From assembly GCA_036651815.1 (NCBI GenBank), contig JAVVXB010000010.1, forward strand, positions 22,128 to 86,127: a stretch of DNA of 64,000 nt, given 5' to 3'. Under the pieces are notes generated by a model, which did not search any database, was not told the DNA's origin, and was given only the letters and a program-made list of their open reading frames with translations. This document shows positions 8,791 to 16,497 of the stretch, piece after piece. Positions within the stretch are counted from its first letter, which is position 1, and each line of letters begins with the position of its first letter. Source of the DNA: JAVVXB01 sp036651815. GTDB lineage: Bacteria; Bacillota; Clostridia; Christensenellales; CAG-138. The position numbers were made by a program, and so were the translations under genes.

Positions 8791-9002
8791 GTAAGTGCTG
8801 TATCGAAATTGTGACAATCTGGTGAATATGATATTTTGCATAGTGCCTACTGAACCATCGCGTGTTTAAACAGCGGCATTTATCGTTGCGAGCCATTCCT
8901 AAAAAAACAGGCAGTAAAGAGCTCTGAAAAACAGAATGAATTCTTCTTTTCAATGCTTGACATTTAATAGTGAGTCTCCTTTATGATTAAAGCCAACGAT
9001 GC

Positions 9003-9051
9003 TTTTACTGTAACATAGGCTTTTATTTATTGTCCGTTTTTACTGTAACAT
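9003..9051. repeat. Two direct repeats in intergenic region
   Basis: TTTTACTGTAACAT occurs at 9003-9016 and again at 9038-9051, 35 bases apart, upstream of nothing recognisable on the plus strand and just past the stop of the gene at 9096 on the minus strand. The wider gap 8800-9095 otherwise shows only short open frames (the longest 62 codons) without ribosome-binding sites, and I see no gene in it. Confidence 0.5.
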
Positions 9052-9095
9052 GTCAAATCGACGTTTTTCTATATATGCATAACATGAATTTGTAT

Positions 9096-9611
9096 TTATT
9101 CGATCCCATCCGTATTTTGTGTTTCTCGAAGCAAGTCGTTGGCATTGTTTTTTAATCCGTTAACAAAATAGTCCTGATAAATCATCATGGCCGCCATGAT
9201 GCCGGATTTTAAATGGTTCATCAGCTTCTTGTTGCCCACGATGAAGCAGTTGTGCTCCCGGCTAATCAATCGAATGCCACTGACGCCGATTCCGTTCATT
9301 TTTCCGCCGGTATCCATTTTCGGATTTTCGGAGAATGGCATATCAATGTAGAAATCATCTCCCAAAATATTGTTATAGAAAACCATGCGCTTGGTTGTGA
9401 TGCAGAGAATTGCGCGGATCCTATAGCTATTCCCCATTCGAAGAAGATAACTGTTCTTTTCTTCTGATGTCACCTTCGTATCGTTTACCGTAACAATAGC
9501 TGCGCAAACCAGATCTTCCTCTGGGGAAATCCTCGTTTGGGCATAGCGAATCAATCCATTGTCAAATATGCCACCGCTCCTACTTTGCTTGACTGCTTCC
9601 TTGACCGTCAT
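9096..9611 (-). CDS. Hypothetical protein, possible bacterial PH-like domain
   Basis: A 171-residue protein I do not recognise with confidence. The central part (YRIRAILCITTKRMVFYNNILGDD...) has the alternating strand pattern and the ITTKRMVFYNN stretch often seen in bacterial pleckstrin-homology-like proteins of the YokE/SHOCT type. The C-terminal part (IMAAMMIYQDYFVNGLKN) is likely helical. No signal peptide or membrane segment is evident. It begins 26 bases after the broken dehydrogenase on the same strand, so it could be transcribed from the PTS operon, but its function need not be related. Confidence 0.55.
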   Translation of the reverse strand: MTVKEAVKQSRSGGIFDNGLIRYAQTRISPEEDLVCAAIVTVNDTKVTSEEKNSYLLRMGNSYRIRAILCITTKRMVFYNNILGDDFYIDMPFSENPKMDTGGKMNGIGVSGIRLISREHNCFIVGNKKLMNHLKSGIMAAMMIYQDYFVNGLKNNANDLLRETQNTDGIE

Positions 9612-9637
9612 CTTCTGAGCCTTCCTTCCTAATCGTA

Positions 9638-10748
9638 TCAGGCGTGCAACACGCTTGTATAAATTTGTTCCAATGCTCTGCTATCCAAGGGCGTACAGGC
9701 ATTCTTCATAAGCCTTTTCTGGCGTGTATGTACCGGTTCAATAAAGGAGAGGATATCATCTTGAGTTACACCGAAATCCTGCATATAGCAGCGTGGACAG
9801 CGTCCGTTTAACAACGCCACTCGTTTATCATATACTTCCTCAGTCCGACACGCAAGATCTCTAGAGATTGCCCGTTCCCATTCGGCAATTCTCCCGTTTG
9901 GCTCCATGGCATTATAACGCTTCAGTAAACAGCGTATAGTTCGAAAACTCGTGCGGAACATGATGCATTGCACCCAGAGGATAACTCATCGCATGTATCG
10001 GACCGCAGCCGCATTCTCAAAGGCAAGGCGCCAGATTACTCGCTCTCAGAAAATTTTTCGACTGCCTATATCTTGCTTTCTCTCCATTTCCTTTCATCCT
10101 TCTTATGCCCAGAAGAATTCTCTCCATAGTTTGGCTGGACAATATCTGCCTATAATCGGTTGCGCTCGGGGAAAGGTTGGATTCCACGCCGTGGATCAAT
10201 GCGTTAATAAGACTAGCCGCAAACGGCTTATACGGAAGTGCATCGATGAATGTGGGAATCCGGACAGCCGCATCCGCATACAGGTTGTTGAATATAAGCC
10301 CCTGCTTCACATTCTTTTGTGTCAGGGTAACAATGGAAATATTCGTCATTTCACTACCTGTTCCGCAGGTCGTGAGCACCAAAATCAGTTCCCTCGTTTT
10401 TTCAAATACTGCGTCGGGTTCGCATAAATCCTCTATGGGCACATCGTAAGGAAGCACAAGAAGCTTGGCAATATCCAGCACCGTTCCGCCGCCAATGGCG
10501 ATCACCCTGCAAAAATCCTGTCCCGCACTTGCGCTGCGAATTCCCGCCACCATCCTGTCGCTGGGTTCGCCTCGTCCATATTTCTCCTGAAAGAGCACGC
10601 TGCACTCGTCCATCAGCAACCGATCCTTCTCAGAGAGAATGCAGCGGTTGGTGAGCACCAGCTCTCCCTTTCCGATGGCGAATTCTTTTACGAAAGACTG
10701 CAATTCATCAAATTCATAGATTTTCGGGTGCACCGAAAAGAGTTCCAC
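9638..10748 (-). pseudogene. 4-hydroxybutyrate dehydrogenase-like iron alcohol dehydrogenase, frameshifted
   Basis: Intact, this would be an iron-dependent alcohol dehydrogenase of the 4-hydroxybutyrate dehydrogenase type (succinate semialdehyde reduction). The N-terminal two thirds (10017-10748) read in one frame: VLTNRCILSEKD, FQEKYGRGEPSD, the nucleotide motif AIGGGTVLDIAK, TTCGTGSEMTN and ALIHGVESNLSP. The reading then breaks near 10030. A second frame carries GCGPIHAMSYPLGAMHHVPHE (metal-binding His region) and ends at a stop near 9915. A third frame (9638-9920) supplies NAMEPNGRIAEWERA to the C-terminal TSVLHA. At least three indels within about 120 bases argue for gene decay more than for a sequencing error. 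It is the last member of the PTS/CoA operon. Confidence 0.85.
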
Positions 10749-10768
10749 GTACTTCTCCCGTTCTTGGC

Positions 10769-11560
10769 TTATAAAGCAGCGATCAGTTCCCGAACCCTAT
10801 CTGTATCCACCGGGCTGAGCACCTTTCCATTTTCCTTAATGGAGCTTCCAATGATCGCGCCATCTGCATAAGCCATGCTCTCGCGAAGGTTTGAAGCATT
10901 GATGCCGCTGCCAATGAGTACCGGCATGTCTCCTGCCAGTGCCCGCATTTCCTTCAGATCCTCCATGGATGGCGCGGAACCCGTTTTCATGCCGGTAACA
11001 ATCAGCGCATCTGCACCCGCGTCTATGGCCTCATGAATAGTAAAGGACATGGGTTGTTCCACCAACGGAAAGGTATGCTTAACATTGATATCCGCAAAAA
11101 TCAGGGTGTCAGCCGGGAACCGACCCTTCCGTCGCATCAATGCAGGCGCAGAAGCCCAGGTAATCCCATGGGTACCGAGCCGGTTTTCTACAAACGCTTC
11201 AACACGGATAAACGGGCAGCCCGTAAGATAAGCCAAATCCCACTCTGCATCCGTACAATTATACTGCACATTGATGCCCAGAGGAATTTTGCTTTCCTTT
11301 TGCAACCTGTCAATAAGAATTGCCATAGCAGATACCGTCATATCGTCCGTATTTGTCTGATATGGAATATCACCAAAATTTTCCACAATGGCCGCGGTCA
11401 TTCCACCCGCCTCCAAGCGTGCCAAGTCCTCCCGGGCACTTTCATAAATCTCCGCAAAGCTGCCGCCATAAGCCGGTGAACCAGGCAGCGGCTTTAGATG
11501 CACCATTCCGATGACAACCTTACTATTTCCAAATACTTTTTTAAATGTTTCCCTACTCAT
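10769..11560 (-). CDS. BtpA/SgcQ family TIM-barrel protein
   Basis: A 263-residue (beta/alpha)8 protein of the BtpA family, which includes E. coli SgcQ, encoded in a PTS operon (sgc). Visible features are KVVIGMVHLKPLPGSPAYGG at the N-terminus, ENFGDIPYQ, FIRVEAFVENR, IFADINVKH, DALIVTGMKTGSAP and PVLIGSGINASNL...GAIIGSSIKENG, the last two resembling phosphate-binding loops. The catalytic activity of the family is not established. It overlaps the downstream end of the CaiB-like gene by 4 bases (ATGA-type coupling). Its position again inside a PTS operon suggests it acts on a phosphorylated sugar-like intermediate, but this is inference. Confidence 0.85.
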   Translation of the reverse strand: MSRETFKKVFGNSKVVIGMVHLKPLPGSPAYGGSFAEIYESAREDLARLEAGGMTAAIVENFGDIPYQTNTDDMTVSAMAILIDRLQKESKIPLGINVQYNCTDAEWDLAYLTGCPFIRVEAFVENRLGTHGITWASAPALMRRKGRFPADTLIFADINVKHTFPLVEQPMSFTIHEAIDAGADALIVTGMKTGSAPSMEDLKEMRALAGDMPVLIGSGINASNLRESMAYADGAIIGSSIKENGKVLSPVDTDRVRELIAAL

Positions 11561-12750
11561 ATATCATGTTCTTCCTTCATTTTTTGAATTTCGCCTTTTC
11601 TGTATCCCAACGCACCATAAATCTCCTCATTGTGCTGACCCAGTGTGGGTGCGCCCCGAAAGAGCTGCTCGGGCATTCCGGAAAAGTGCACCGGAAACCC
11701 CTGCATGGGAATATTGCCAAGGCCTTCGTACGGCACATCGATAATCTGCCGGTTATGCATCATCTGCGGCAACTGTATAAACTCGTGTACACTCAGCACC
11801 TTCGCCGCAGGAATGCCCGCCTGCTCCAACTGCGAAATAACATCTTCCGTCGTACGTTGTTTAACCCATTCTGCTACATAAGCATTGACTTCTTTAGCAT
11901 GATCATGGCGCACCGGTACCGTAAGAAACCGTTCGTCCGAAAGCAGTTCCGGACGGCCAATCAGATGCGCCAGCTTTTCCCAATGTGCCTGTGGTGCAGC
12001 CACAATATAGACATACTCGCTGTTTTTGTCCTTGAAACATCCAACGGGCGCCGTGCATTTATCCAGGTTCCCAATTCGGTTCCTGCGCTTTTGTAATAGG
12101 ATATCCTCCGGGATAGCATCGACCAAAAGACTTGCCGCCGTATCCAGCAGGGATGCTTCGACTCGCTGCCCTTCTCCCGTTTTTTCTCGCTGAAGTAATG
12201 CAGCAAGAACCGCATAAGCACAATAGACGGAGGTACAGTAATCAATCACAAAGGTGCCCATGAGATACGGCTCACCGCCCGGATCGCCCGTCAAGCTCAT
12301 CAACCCGCTCGTGGCCTGCAAAATACTGTCAAAGCCTGCTTTATTTGCCATGGGTCCCGTCTGTCCAAACCCGGAAATGGAAACAAGAATCAGCCGCGGA
12401 TTCAGCCGGTGCAGTTCCTCACAACCCAGGCCCATCTTGTCCATAATCCCCGGACGATAGTTTTCCACCAGCACATCTGCTTCGAGAATCAACTTTCGCA
12501 ACAGTTCCTTGCCTTTTTCCGTTCGGGTATTCAGCGTAACTCCGCGCTTGTTCCGGTTGAATACCATATAATAAAAGCTTTCGCCATCGATGGCCGGCTC
12601 ATACTCCCGCACCGGCTCTCCCTCAGGCGACTCCACCTTAATCACGTCCGCGCCAAGGTTGCCAAGCAACGTGCAGGTATTGGGTCCGGCAATATACCGA
12701 GAAAGGTCAATCACCTTTACCCCTTTTAAAATCTTCATCGTTTCTCCCAT
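11557..12750 (-). CDS. CaiB/BaiF-type (class III) CoA-transferase
   Basis: Family III enzymes transfer CoA between carboxylates (formyl-CoA/oxalate, carnitine, bile acids). The 397 residues include the family start ILKGVKVIDLSRYIAGPNTC, LGNLGADVIKVESP, VLVENYRPGIMDKMGLG and SGFGQTGPMANKAGFD. The expected catalytic aspartate is in ASLLDTAASLL. The start at 12750 has AGGAGG 9 bases upstream, and the frame overlaps the preceding gene by 44 bases. The substrate is unknown. A formyl-CoA:oxalate function should not be assumed just because a ThDP enzyme is nearby. Confidence 0.92.
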   Translation of the reverse strand: MGETMKILKGVKVIDLSRYIAGPNTCTLLGNLGADVIKVESPEGEPVREYEPAIDGESFYYMVFNRNKRGVTLNTRTEKGKELLRKLILEADVLVENYRPGIMDKMGLGCEELHRLNPRLILVSISGFGQTGPMANKAGFDSILQATSGLMSLTGDPGGEPYLMGTFVIDYCTSVYCAYAVLAALLQREKTGEGQRVEASLLDTAASLLVDAIPEDILLQKRRNRIGNLDKCTAPVGCFKDKNSEYVYIVAAPQAHWEKLAHLIGRPELLSDERFLTVPVRHDHAKEVNAYVAEWVKQRTTEDVISQLEQAGIPAAKVLSVHEFIQLPQMMHNRQIIDVPYEGLGNIPMQGFPVHFSGMPEQLFRGAPTLGQHNEEIYGALGYRKGEIQKMKEEHDI

Positions 12751-13570
12751 ATTCCCGATCCTCCTGCTTCAACAAAATTCCATTGGGATCCACAAGGTTC
12801 CGAAGCAGCGTCAGTTCCTCCTGTGTGGGCATAGGCGTTTCCGGCACTGCGGAAAGATCGCCAAGATCAAATCCCGTATTTTGCACAAGATCCTCCCTTG
12901 TTACACCGGGATGGATGGATTCCACCCGCATTTTCCCTGCCTCATCAAACGTAAAAATGCACTTTGGCGTGTATACGGCACAAGGCCCTTCGCCGCGCAG
13001 CCCCAGCTTTGCCCGCCCGCTTCGTCCCGCGGGATAGCCTACCCCGCACACGCAATCCACTTGTTCTACAAAAACTCGCCGCTCATGATGTGGCACCATG
13101 ATAAACTCCCGATTGAATTCGGCCATATGCTCTGGCACAAAGATTGGGCCGACAAGTGCGACCTTGGGATGCTCCGCAGAACCGATTCTGACACTGTTGA
13201 CATTACCCGTTCGATCCACCTGCGCTCCCGAGCAAAAAGCAAAGCTGATTTCTCCTCTATGATGTGACCACGGTCCCGGCCAGGAGGTCATGTGCGCTTC
13301 GCAGGGAAGGTTTAAAAGCGAATTATCATATTCCGATTCGGGCATGTGCGTTAGCTTGGAAATATCTGGATTGACGCACCAGCCACTAAACAGAATTGTC
13401 AGATTCGGTGCATGCGTATACTGTGCAAGCCGCATTGCCGCAAGCGGGATATTGGTGATGTAAGTTGCCGCTTCCTTTCCCGTTGCCAGGCCGGTAAAAC
13501 CTACCTCGCCATCCCGAAAGCTGTGGGATAGACGAACCGCCAGAATTTCTGTTAACGTACACTTAAGCAT
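12707..13570 (-). CDS. CoA-transferase subunit beta (glutaconate/3-oxoacid type, GctB/IpdB-like)
   Basis: The 287-residue second subunit of a class I type CoA-transferase or CoA-dependent hydrolase. Family features include GEVGFTGLATGKEAATYI, LAQYTHAPNLTILFSGWCVNPD, SGAQVDRTGNVNSVRIG and a C-terminal VESIHPGVTREDLVQNTGFDL. In true CoA-transferases of this type the catalytic glutamate lies in the beta subunit. I do not see an unambiguous equivalent (the stretch FCSGAQVDRTGNVN occupies the region), which leaves an IpdAB-like hydrolase role open. It starts at the base before the alpha-subunit stop (TAAATG junction), so the two are translated together. Confidence 0.85.
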   Translation of the reverse strand: MLKCTLTEILAVRLSHSFRDGEVGFTGLATGKEAATYITNIPLAAMRLAQYTHAPNLTILFSGWCVNPDISKLTHMPESEYDNSLLNLPCEAHMTSWPGPWSHHRGEISFAFCSGAQVDRTGNVNSVRIGSAEHPKVALVGPIFVPEHMAEFNREFIMVPHHERRVFVEQVDCVCGVGYPAGRSGRAKLGLRGEGPCAVYTPKCIFTFDEAGKMRVESIHPGVTREDLVQNTGFDLGDLSAVPETPMPTQEELTLLRNLVDPNGILLKQEDREYGRNDEDFKRGKGD

Positions 13571-14461
13571 TTACGCTTCCTCCAATCCGGCGAGGTTGTT
13601 TCGTCCGATCTTCTGCTGGTATTCTGTCTCATCCTTGACTCCGTACACATATTCTTCCAGATAGGAGGCAAACGCTTCCGTTGTTTTAGCCGCCTCCACA
13701 TACAATTTCATATGCGCTTCATCCTCCCGGCACTTCATCAGGGTTGAAAGGGGATGCGAACCATGTGCCAATGCCACTACAGCCTTTGTTCGGAAGGCAG
13801 GTACAGCAGTCAATTGCGGTTGCTTGCAAATTTCATTGTTGTCCACCAGCGTTTCCACCGTGGCCAGCACATTCATGGAGCTTCTGGCCATATCTACGTC
13901 CAGTGCCTGCGGCAACATTCCATGGGACTGAAGCTGAATATTTCCATAGCAATCGCCCTGATATCCGTGGAGCAGCACCACATCCGGTTTTGCAGCAGGT
14001 AGTGCCCATGCCCGTCTGCCTGTAACCGGACAGCAGTACTCAACAATATCCGGATTCTCCAATACACATTTACAGCCGCCCAAAGAATAGCTGGGCCAGA
14101 AGGGCCATCCCTCCCGATCTGCGCGAAATCTATCGCAGGAAAGCATTTCCGGATAGTGCACAACCTTAACCGTGCCATTCTGCACCGCACGACGAAAGTT
14201 TTGCGCCAATCCATATTTTTCCATTCCCACATAGGAGGTTTCGATACGGTTTACACACCCGGCACCAATAAGCATATCCGCATCCATCGAGTGCACCGCG
14301 CCTACAAGAACCAGATCATGCTTTCTCTGACGGATAATTTCCCGGATAATCGCCATGGGCTTTTGATACACCGCAAAACCGCCCACTGCGACACGGGCAC
14401 CGTCCGGAATCTGAAAAACCAAATCGCGAATGCTGCACAGTTTTACTGTTCTTTCAGCCAT
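13571..14461 (-). CDS. CoA-transferase subunit alpha (glutaconate/3-oxoacid type, GctA/IpdA-like)
   Basis: A 296-residue first subunit. Features are RVAVGGFAVYQKPMAIIREII (oxyanion-loop region), LVLVGAVHSMDADMLIGAGCVNRIETSYVG, PDVVLLHGYQGDCYGNIQLQ and a C-terminal helical region ending near YLEEYVYGVKDETEY. With the beta subunit it forms an alpha2beta2-type enzyme that either moves CoA between organic acids or, as in IpdAB, hydrolyses a cyclic CoA ester. It follows the ThDP enzyme gene by 9 bases in the same operon. Confidence 0.85.
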   Translation of the reverse strand: MAERTVKLCSIRDLVFQIPDGARVAVGGFAVYQKPMAIIREIIRQRKHDLVLVGAVHSMDADMLIGAGCVNRIETSYVGMEKYGLAQNFRRAVQNGTVKVVHYPEMLSCDRFRADREGWPFWPSYSLGGCKCVLENPDIVEYCCPVTGRRAWALPAAKPDVVLLHGYQGDCYGNIQLQSHGMLPQALDVDMARSSMNVLATVETLVDNNEICKQPQLTAVPAFRTKAVVALAHGSHPLSTLMKCREDEAHMKLYVEAAKTTEAFASYLEEYVYGVKDETEYQQKIGRNNLAGLEEA

Positions 14462-14470
14462 GATTTCTCC

Positions 14471-16144
14471 TTACTCTTCACGATCTGTTTCAGCATGCCA
14501 AAGGAAAGCTTCCGGCCAAATGGAATAGCTGCCGTCAAACTCCACATTGATCAGATAAGAGCCGTCGTGGGAACGGGCTCGTTTTACCGCATCCACAATT
14601 CCGTCGGCACTAATGACCTTTTCCCCGCCCAGTCCAAGTGCCTTTGCCACGCCCACATAATCCGCATTTTGATACAGATCTACGCCAAAGTAATGTCCCT
14701 CCCCAAACTTAAACAACTCTTCCTGCTTAATGTTACCGTAGGCATGATCGTTAAACACAATGATCGTCACATGCTTTGTAAAACGCGCCACGGTTTCCAG
14801 ATCCCCAAGCGTCATGCCAAGCGAGCCATCGCCGATAAAGCACATAATGTCGCGCTCTGGTTCCGCGATCGAACAACCAATACCTGCCGAAATCGAAAAG
14901 CCCATATTTCCATAGTTTACAGGCTTAAAGTAACGGTTTTTATCCGTCAGGCAAAATAGGTGTGACCACGCGCCCGGATTGCCCGCATCTACACAAATAA
15001 TGCTGTCTTTGTAGAAGCACTCGTTAAGCTTCCGCATAAGAGCAACCGGTGCAACAGGGCTTACTGTTTCATCATTAACCGGGCCGGAAAACACGTTTTT
15101 CTTCCATGCAGCATACTGACTCTGTAAATCTGCAAGCCATGCTTTCCCGGCCAATCGAGCACTTAACTTTTCATTGAGCGCATCGAGTACCAAATGCAGT
15201 TCCCCAAGAACAGACATAGCCACGGGATACTGCTTTCCAATCTGCTCTGGCGCAAAGTCCACCTGTATGCAGTTGTTAAGCTTCAGTCCCCACCGATTGG
15301 TGGAAACGCTGGACATGCTTGAGCCCAGTACCAGTACACAGTCCGCCTCTTCCAAAATGGTTTTGGTCAACTTTGTACCATGACGCGTGCGCGCACCGAA
15401 CACATGCGAGTCTTCGGCTGATACGCTGCCGATACCATTAAAGGTCGTCACCACCGGTGCATTCAGTTTTTCGGCAAGTGCCAGGACCTTTTCGCCGCAA
15501 TGGCTCATTTTTACGCCATTGCCGCTCCAAATGGCAATCTTCTCAAAGGATGAGAGCTTCGTAACCAATGCATCAATCTGGCTTTCCGGCGCCGCAAATT
15601 CCATCTTGGCACAGTAGCTCTCCACGGTTTGAGGCGTATAGTCACACTCGCCTTTCTCAATAACGTCCCGATAGAAGTCCACAACTACCGGACCTGGCCG
15701 TCCGGTCATCGCCACCCGATACGCTTCCCGCATGGCCCAAACGACTGCATCCGAATGCCGCACCGGAATATACTTTTTCACAAGGCTACCAAACAGCAGT
15801 TCGTGATCCGCTTCCTGCGCATCCCCCCGGCCCGCTCCTGCCAACGTATTTTGAAAAACAAAAGCAATCAACGGACTGGAATCCCGCAGTGCGCCACCAA
15901 TGGAGGTCAGGAGATTCGTTGCTCCCGGGCCAGTGGTTGCGAGGCACATTCCCGGCTTTCCGGTCAATCTTCCATATGCATCTGCAGCGCCCGCTGCTAC
16001 GCCCTCATGCCGGGTCTGCACAAATCGGATGTCCGCCGCTCGCAATGCGTCGGTAAAAAATAAAGTCTGTCCACCTGGAATTCCGAACACGACCTTGGCC
16101 TGTTGCTCCATTAAAACGCTTACGGCTGCTTCTGCTGATTTCAT
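14471..16144 (-). CDS. Thiamine-diphosphate-dependent enzyme (acetolactate-synthase-like fold)
   Basis: A 557-residue enzyme with the three-domain layout of acetolactate synthase, oxalyl-CoA decarboxylase and related enzymes. The N-terminal Pyr domain includes VFGIPGGQTLFF, the cofactor-activating glutamate in TRHEGVAAGAADAYGR and TTGPGATN. A central domain follows, then the C-terminal PP domain with the metal/ThDP motif GDGSLGMTLGDLETVARFTKH...FNDHAYGN. The start at ATG 16144 (MKSAEAAV) is preferred over the open frame to 16213, whose first residues look non-coding. ThDP enzymes of this type cleave or make C-C bonds next to a carbonyl, often decarboxylating a 2-oxo acid. The substrate is unknown. 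Confidence 0.9.
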   Translation of the reverse strand: MKSAEAAVSVLMEQQAKVVFGIPGGQTLFFTDALRAADIRFVQTRHEGVAAGAADAYGRLTGKPGMCLATTGPGATNLLTSIGGALRDSSPLIAFVFQNTLAGAGRGDAQEADHELLFGSLVKKYIPVRHSDAVVWAMREAYRVAMTGRPGPVVVDFYRDVIEKGECDYTPQTVESYCAKMEFAAPESQIDALVTKLSSFEKIAIWSGNGVKMSHCGEKVLALAEKLNAPVVTTFNGIGSVSAEDSHVFGARTRHGTKLTKTILEEADCVLVLGSSMSSVSTNRWGLKLNNCIQVDFAPEQIGKQYPVAMSVLGELHLVLDALNEKLSARLAGKAWLADLQSQYAAWKKNVFSGPVNDETVSPVAPVALMRKLNECFYKDSIICVDAGNPGAWSHLFCLTDKNRYFKPVNYGNMGFSISAGIGCSIAEPERDIMCFIGDGSLGMTLGDLETVARFTKHVTIIVFNDHAYGNIKQEELFKFGEGHYFGVDLYQNADYVGVAKALGLGGEKVISADGIVDAVKRARSHDGSYLINVEFDGSYSIWPEAFLWHAETDREE

Positions 16145-16222
16145 AATTTCTCTTTTACTGTTCTTATTATGTATCTTATTACTACAATCTGACTTGTAAA
16201 ATTCTTTTGCCAAAAAACCGTT

Positions 16223-16486
16223 TTATTCGCTAAGATTTTCCACAAGCAAAGACAATGCTTCGATGGCCGCCAGCTCATCCTCTCCGTTTGCGGTAATGGT
16301 AATCGTTGTTCCCTGCACAATGCTCTGAGAGAGCACCAAAATCATAGATTTTGCGCTGACAGGCTGACCACCCGTTTTACAAACGGTGATACCGGAATGA
16401 AATTTTGCCGCACAGCGCGTAAATTCGGATGCAGGTCTGGCATGTAGCCCGGTGGGATTATTCACTGTAATCTCTTTCGATAGCAT
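16223..16486 (-). CDS. HPr-family phosphocarrier protein
   Basis: The 87-residue phosphocarrier of the PTS. The phosphorylated histidine is His15 in GLHARPA, and Ser47 in SAKSMI stands where Ser46 is phosphorylated by HPr kinase in Firmicutes. The last helix reads DELAAIEALSLLVENLSE. It lies directly downstream of Enzyme I and inside a catabolic operon, so it may be a dedicated copy in addition to a housekeeping ptsH elsewhere. The window cannot show whether it is the only HPr. Confidence 0.95.
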   Translation of the reverse strand: MLSKEITVNNPTGLHARPASEFTRCAAKFHSGITVCKTGGQPVSAKSMILVLSQSIVQGTTITITANGEDELAAIEALSLLVENLSE

Positions 16487-16497
16487 ACTCTTTCTCC

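Noticed and set aside
8765..8953. 62-codon frame upstream of hrcA
   Set aside because: Overlaps the heat-shock promoter, no ribosome-binding site, no recognisable sequence.
11557..16144. Oxalate degradation (formyl-CoA transferase plus oxalyl-CoA decarboxylase)
   Set aside because: The pairing of a CaiB enzyme with a ThDP enzyme suggests it, but a two-subunit CoA-transferase, the PTS and other genes do not fit, and the ThDP enzyme looks closer to acetolactate-synthase-type proteins.
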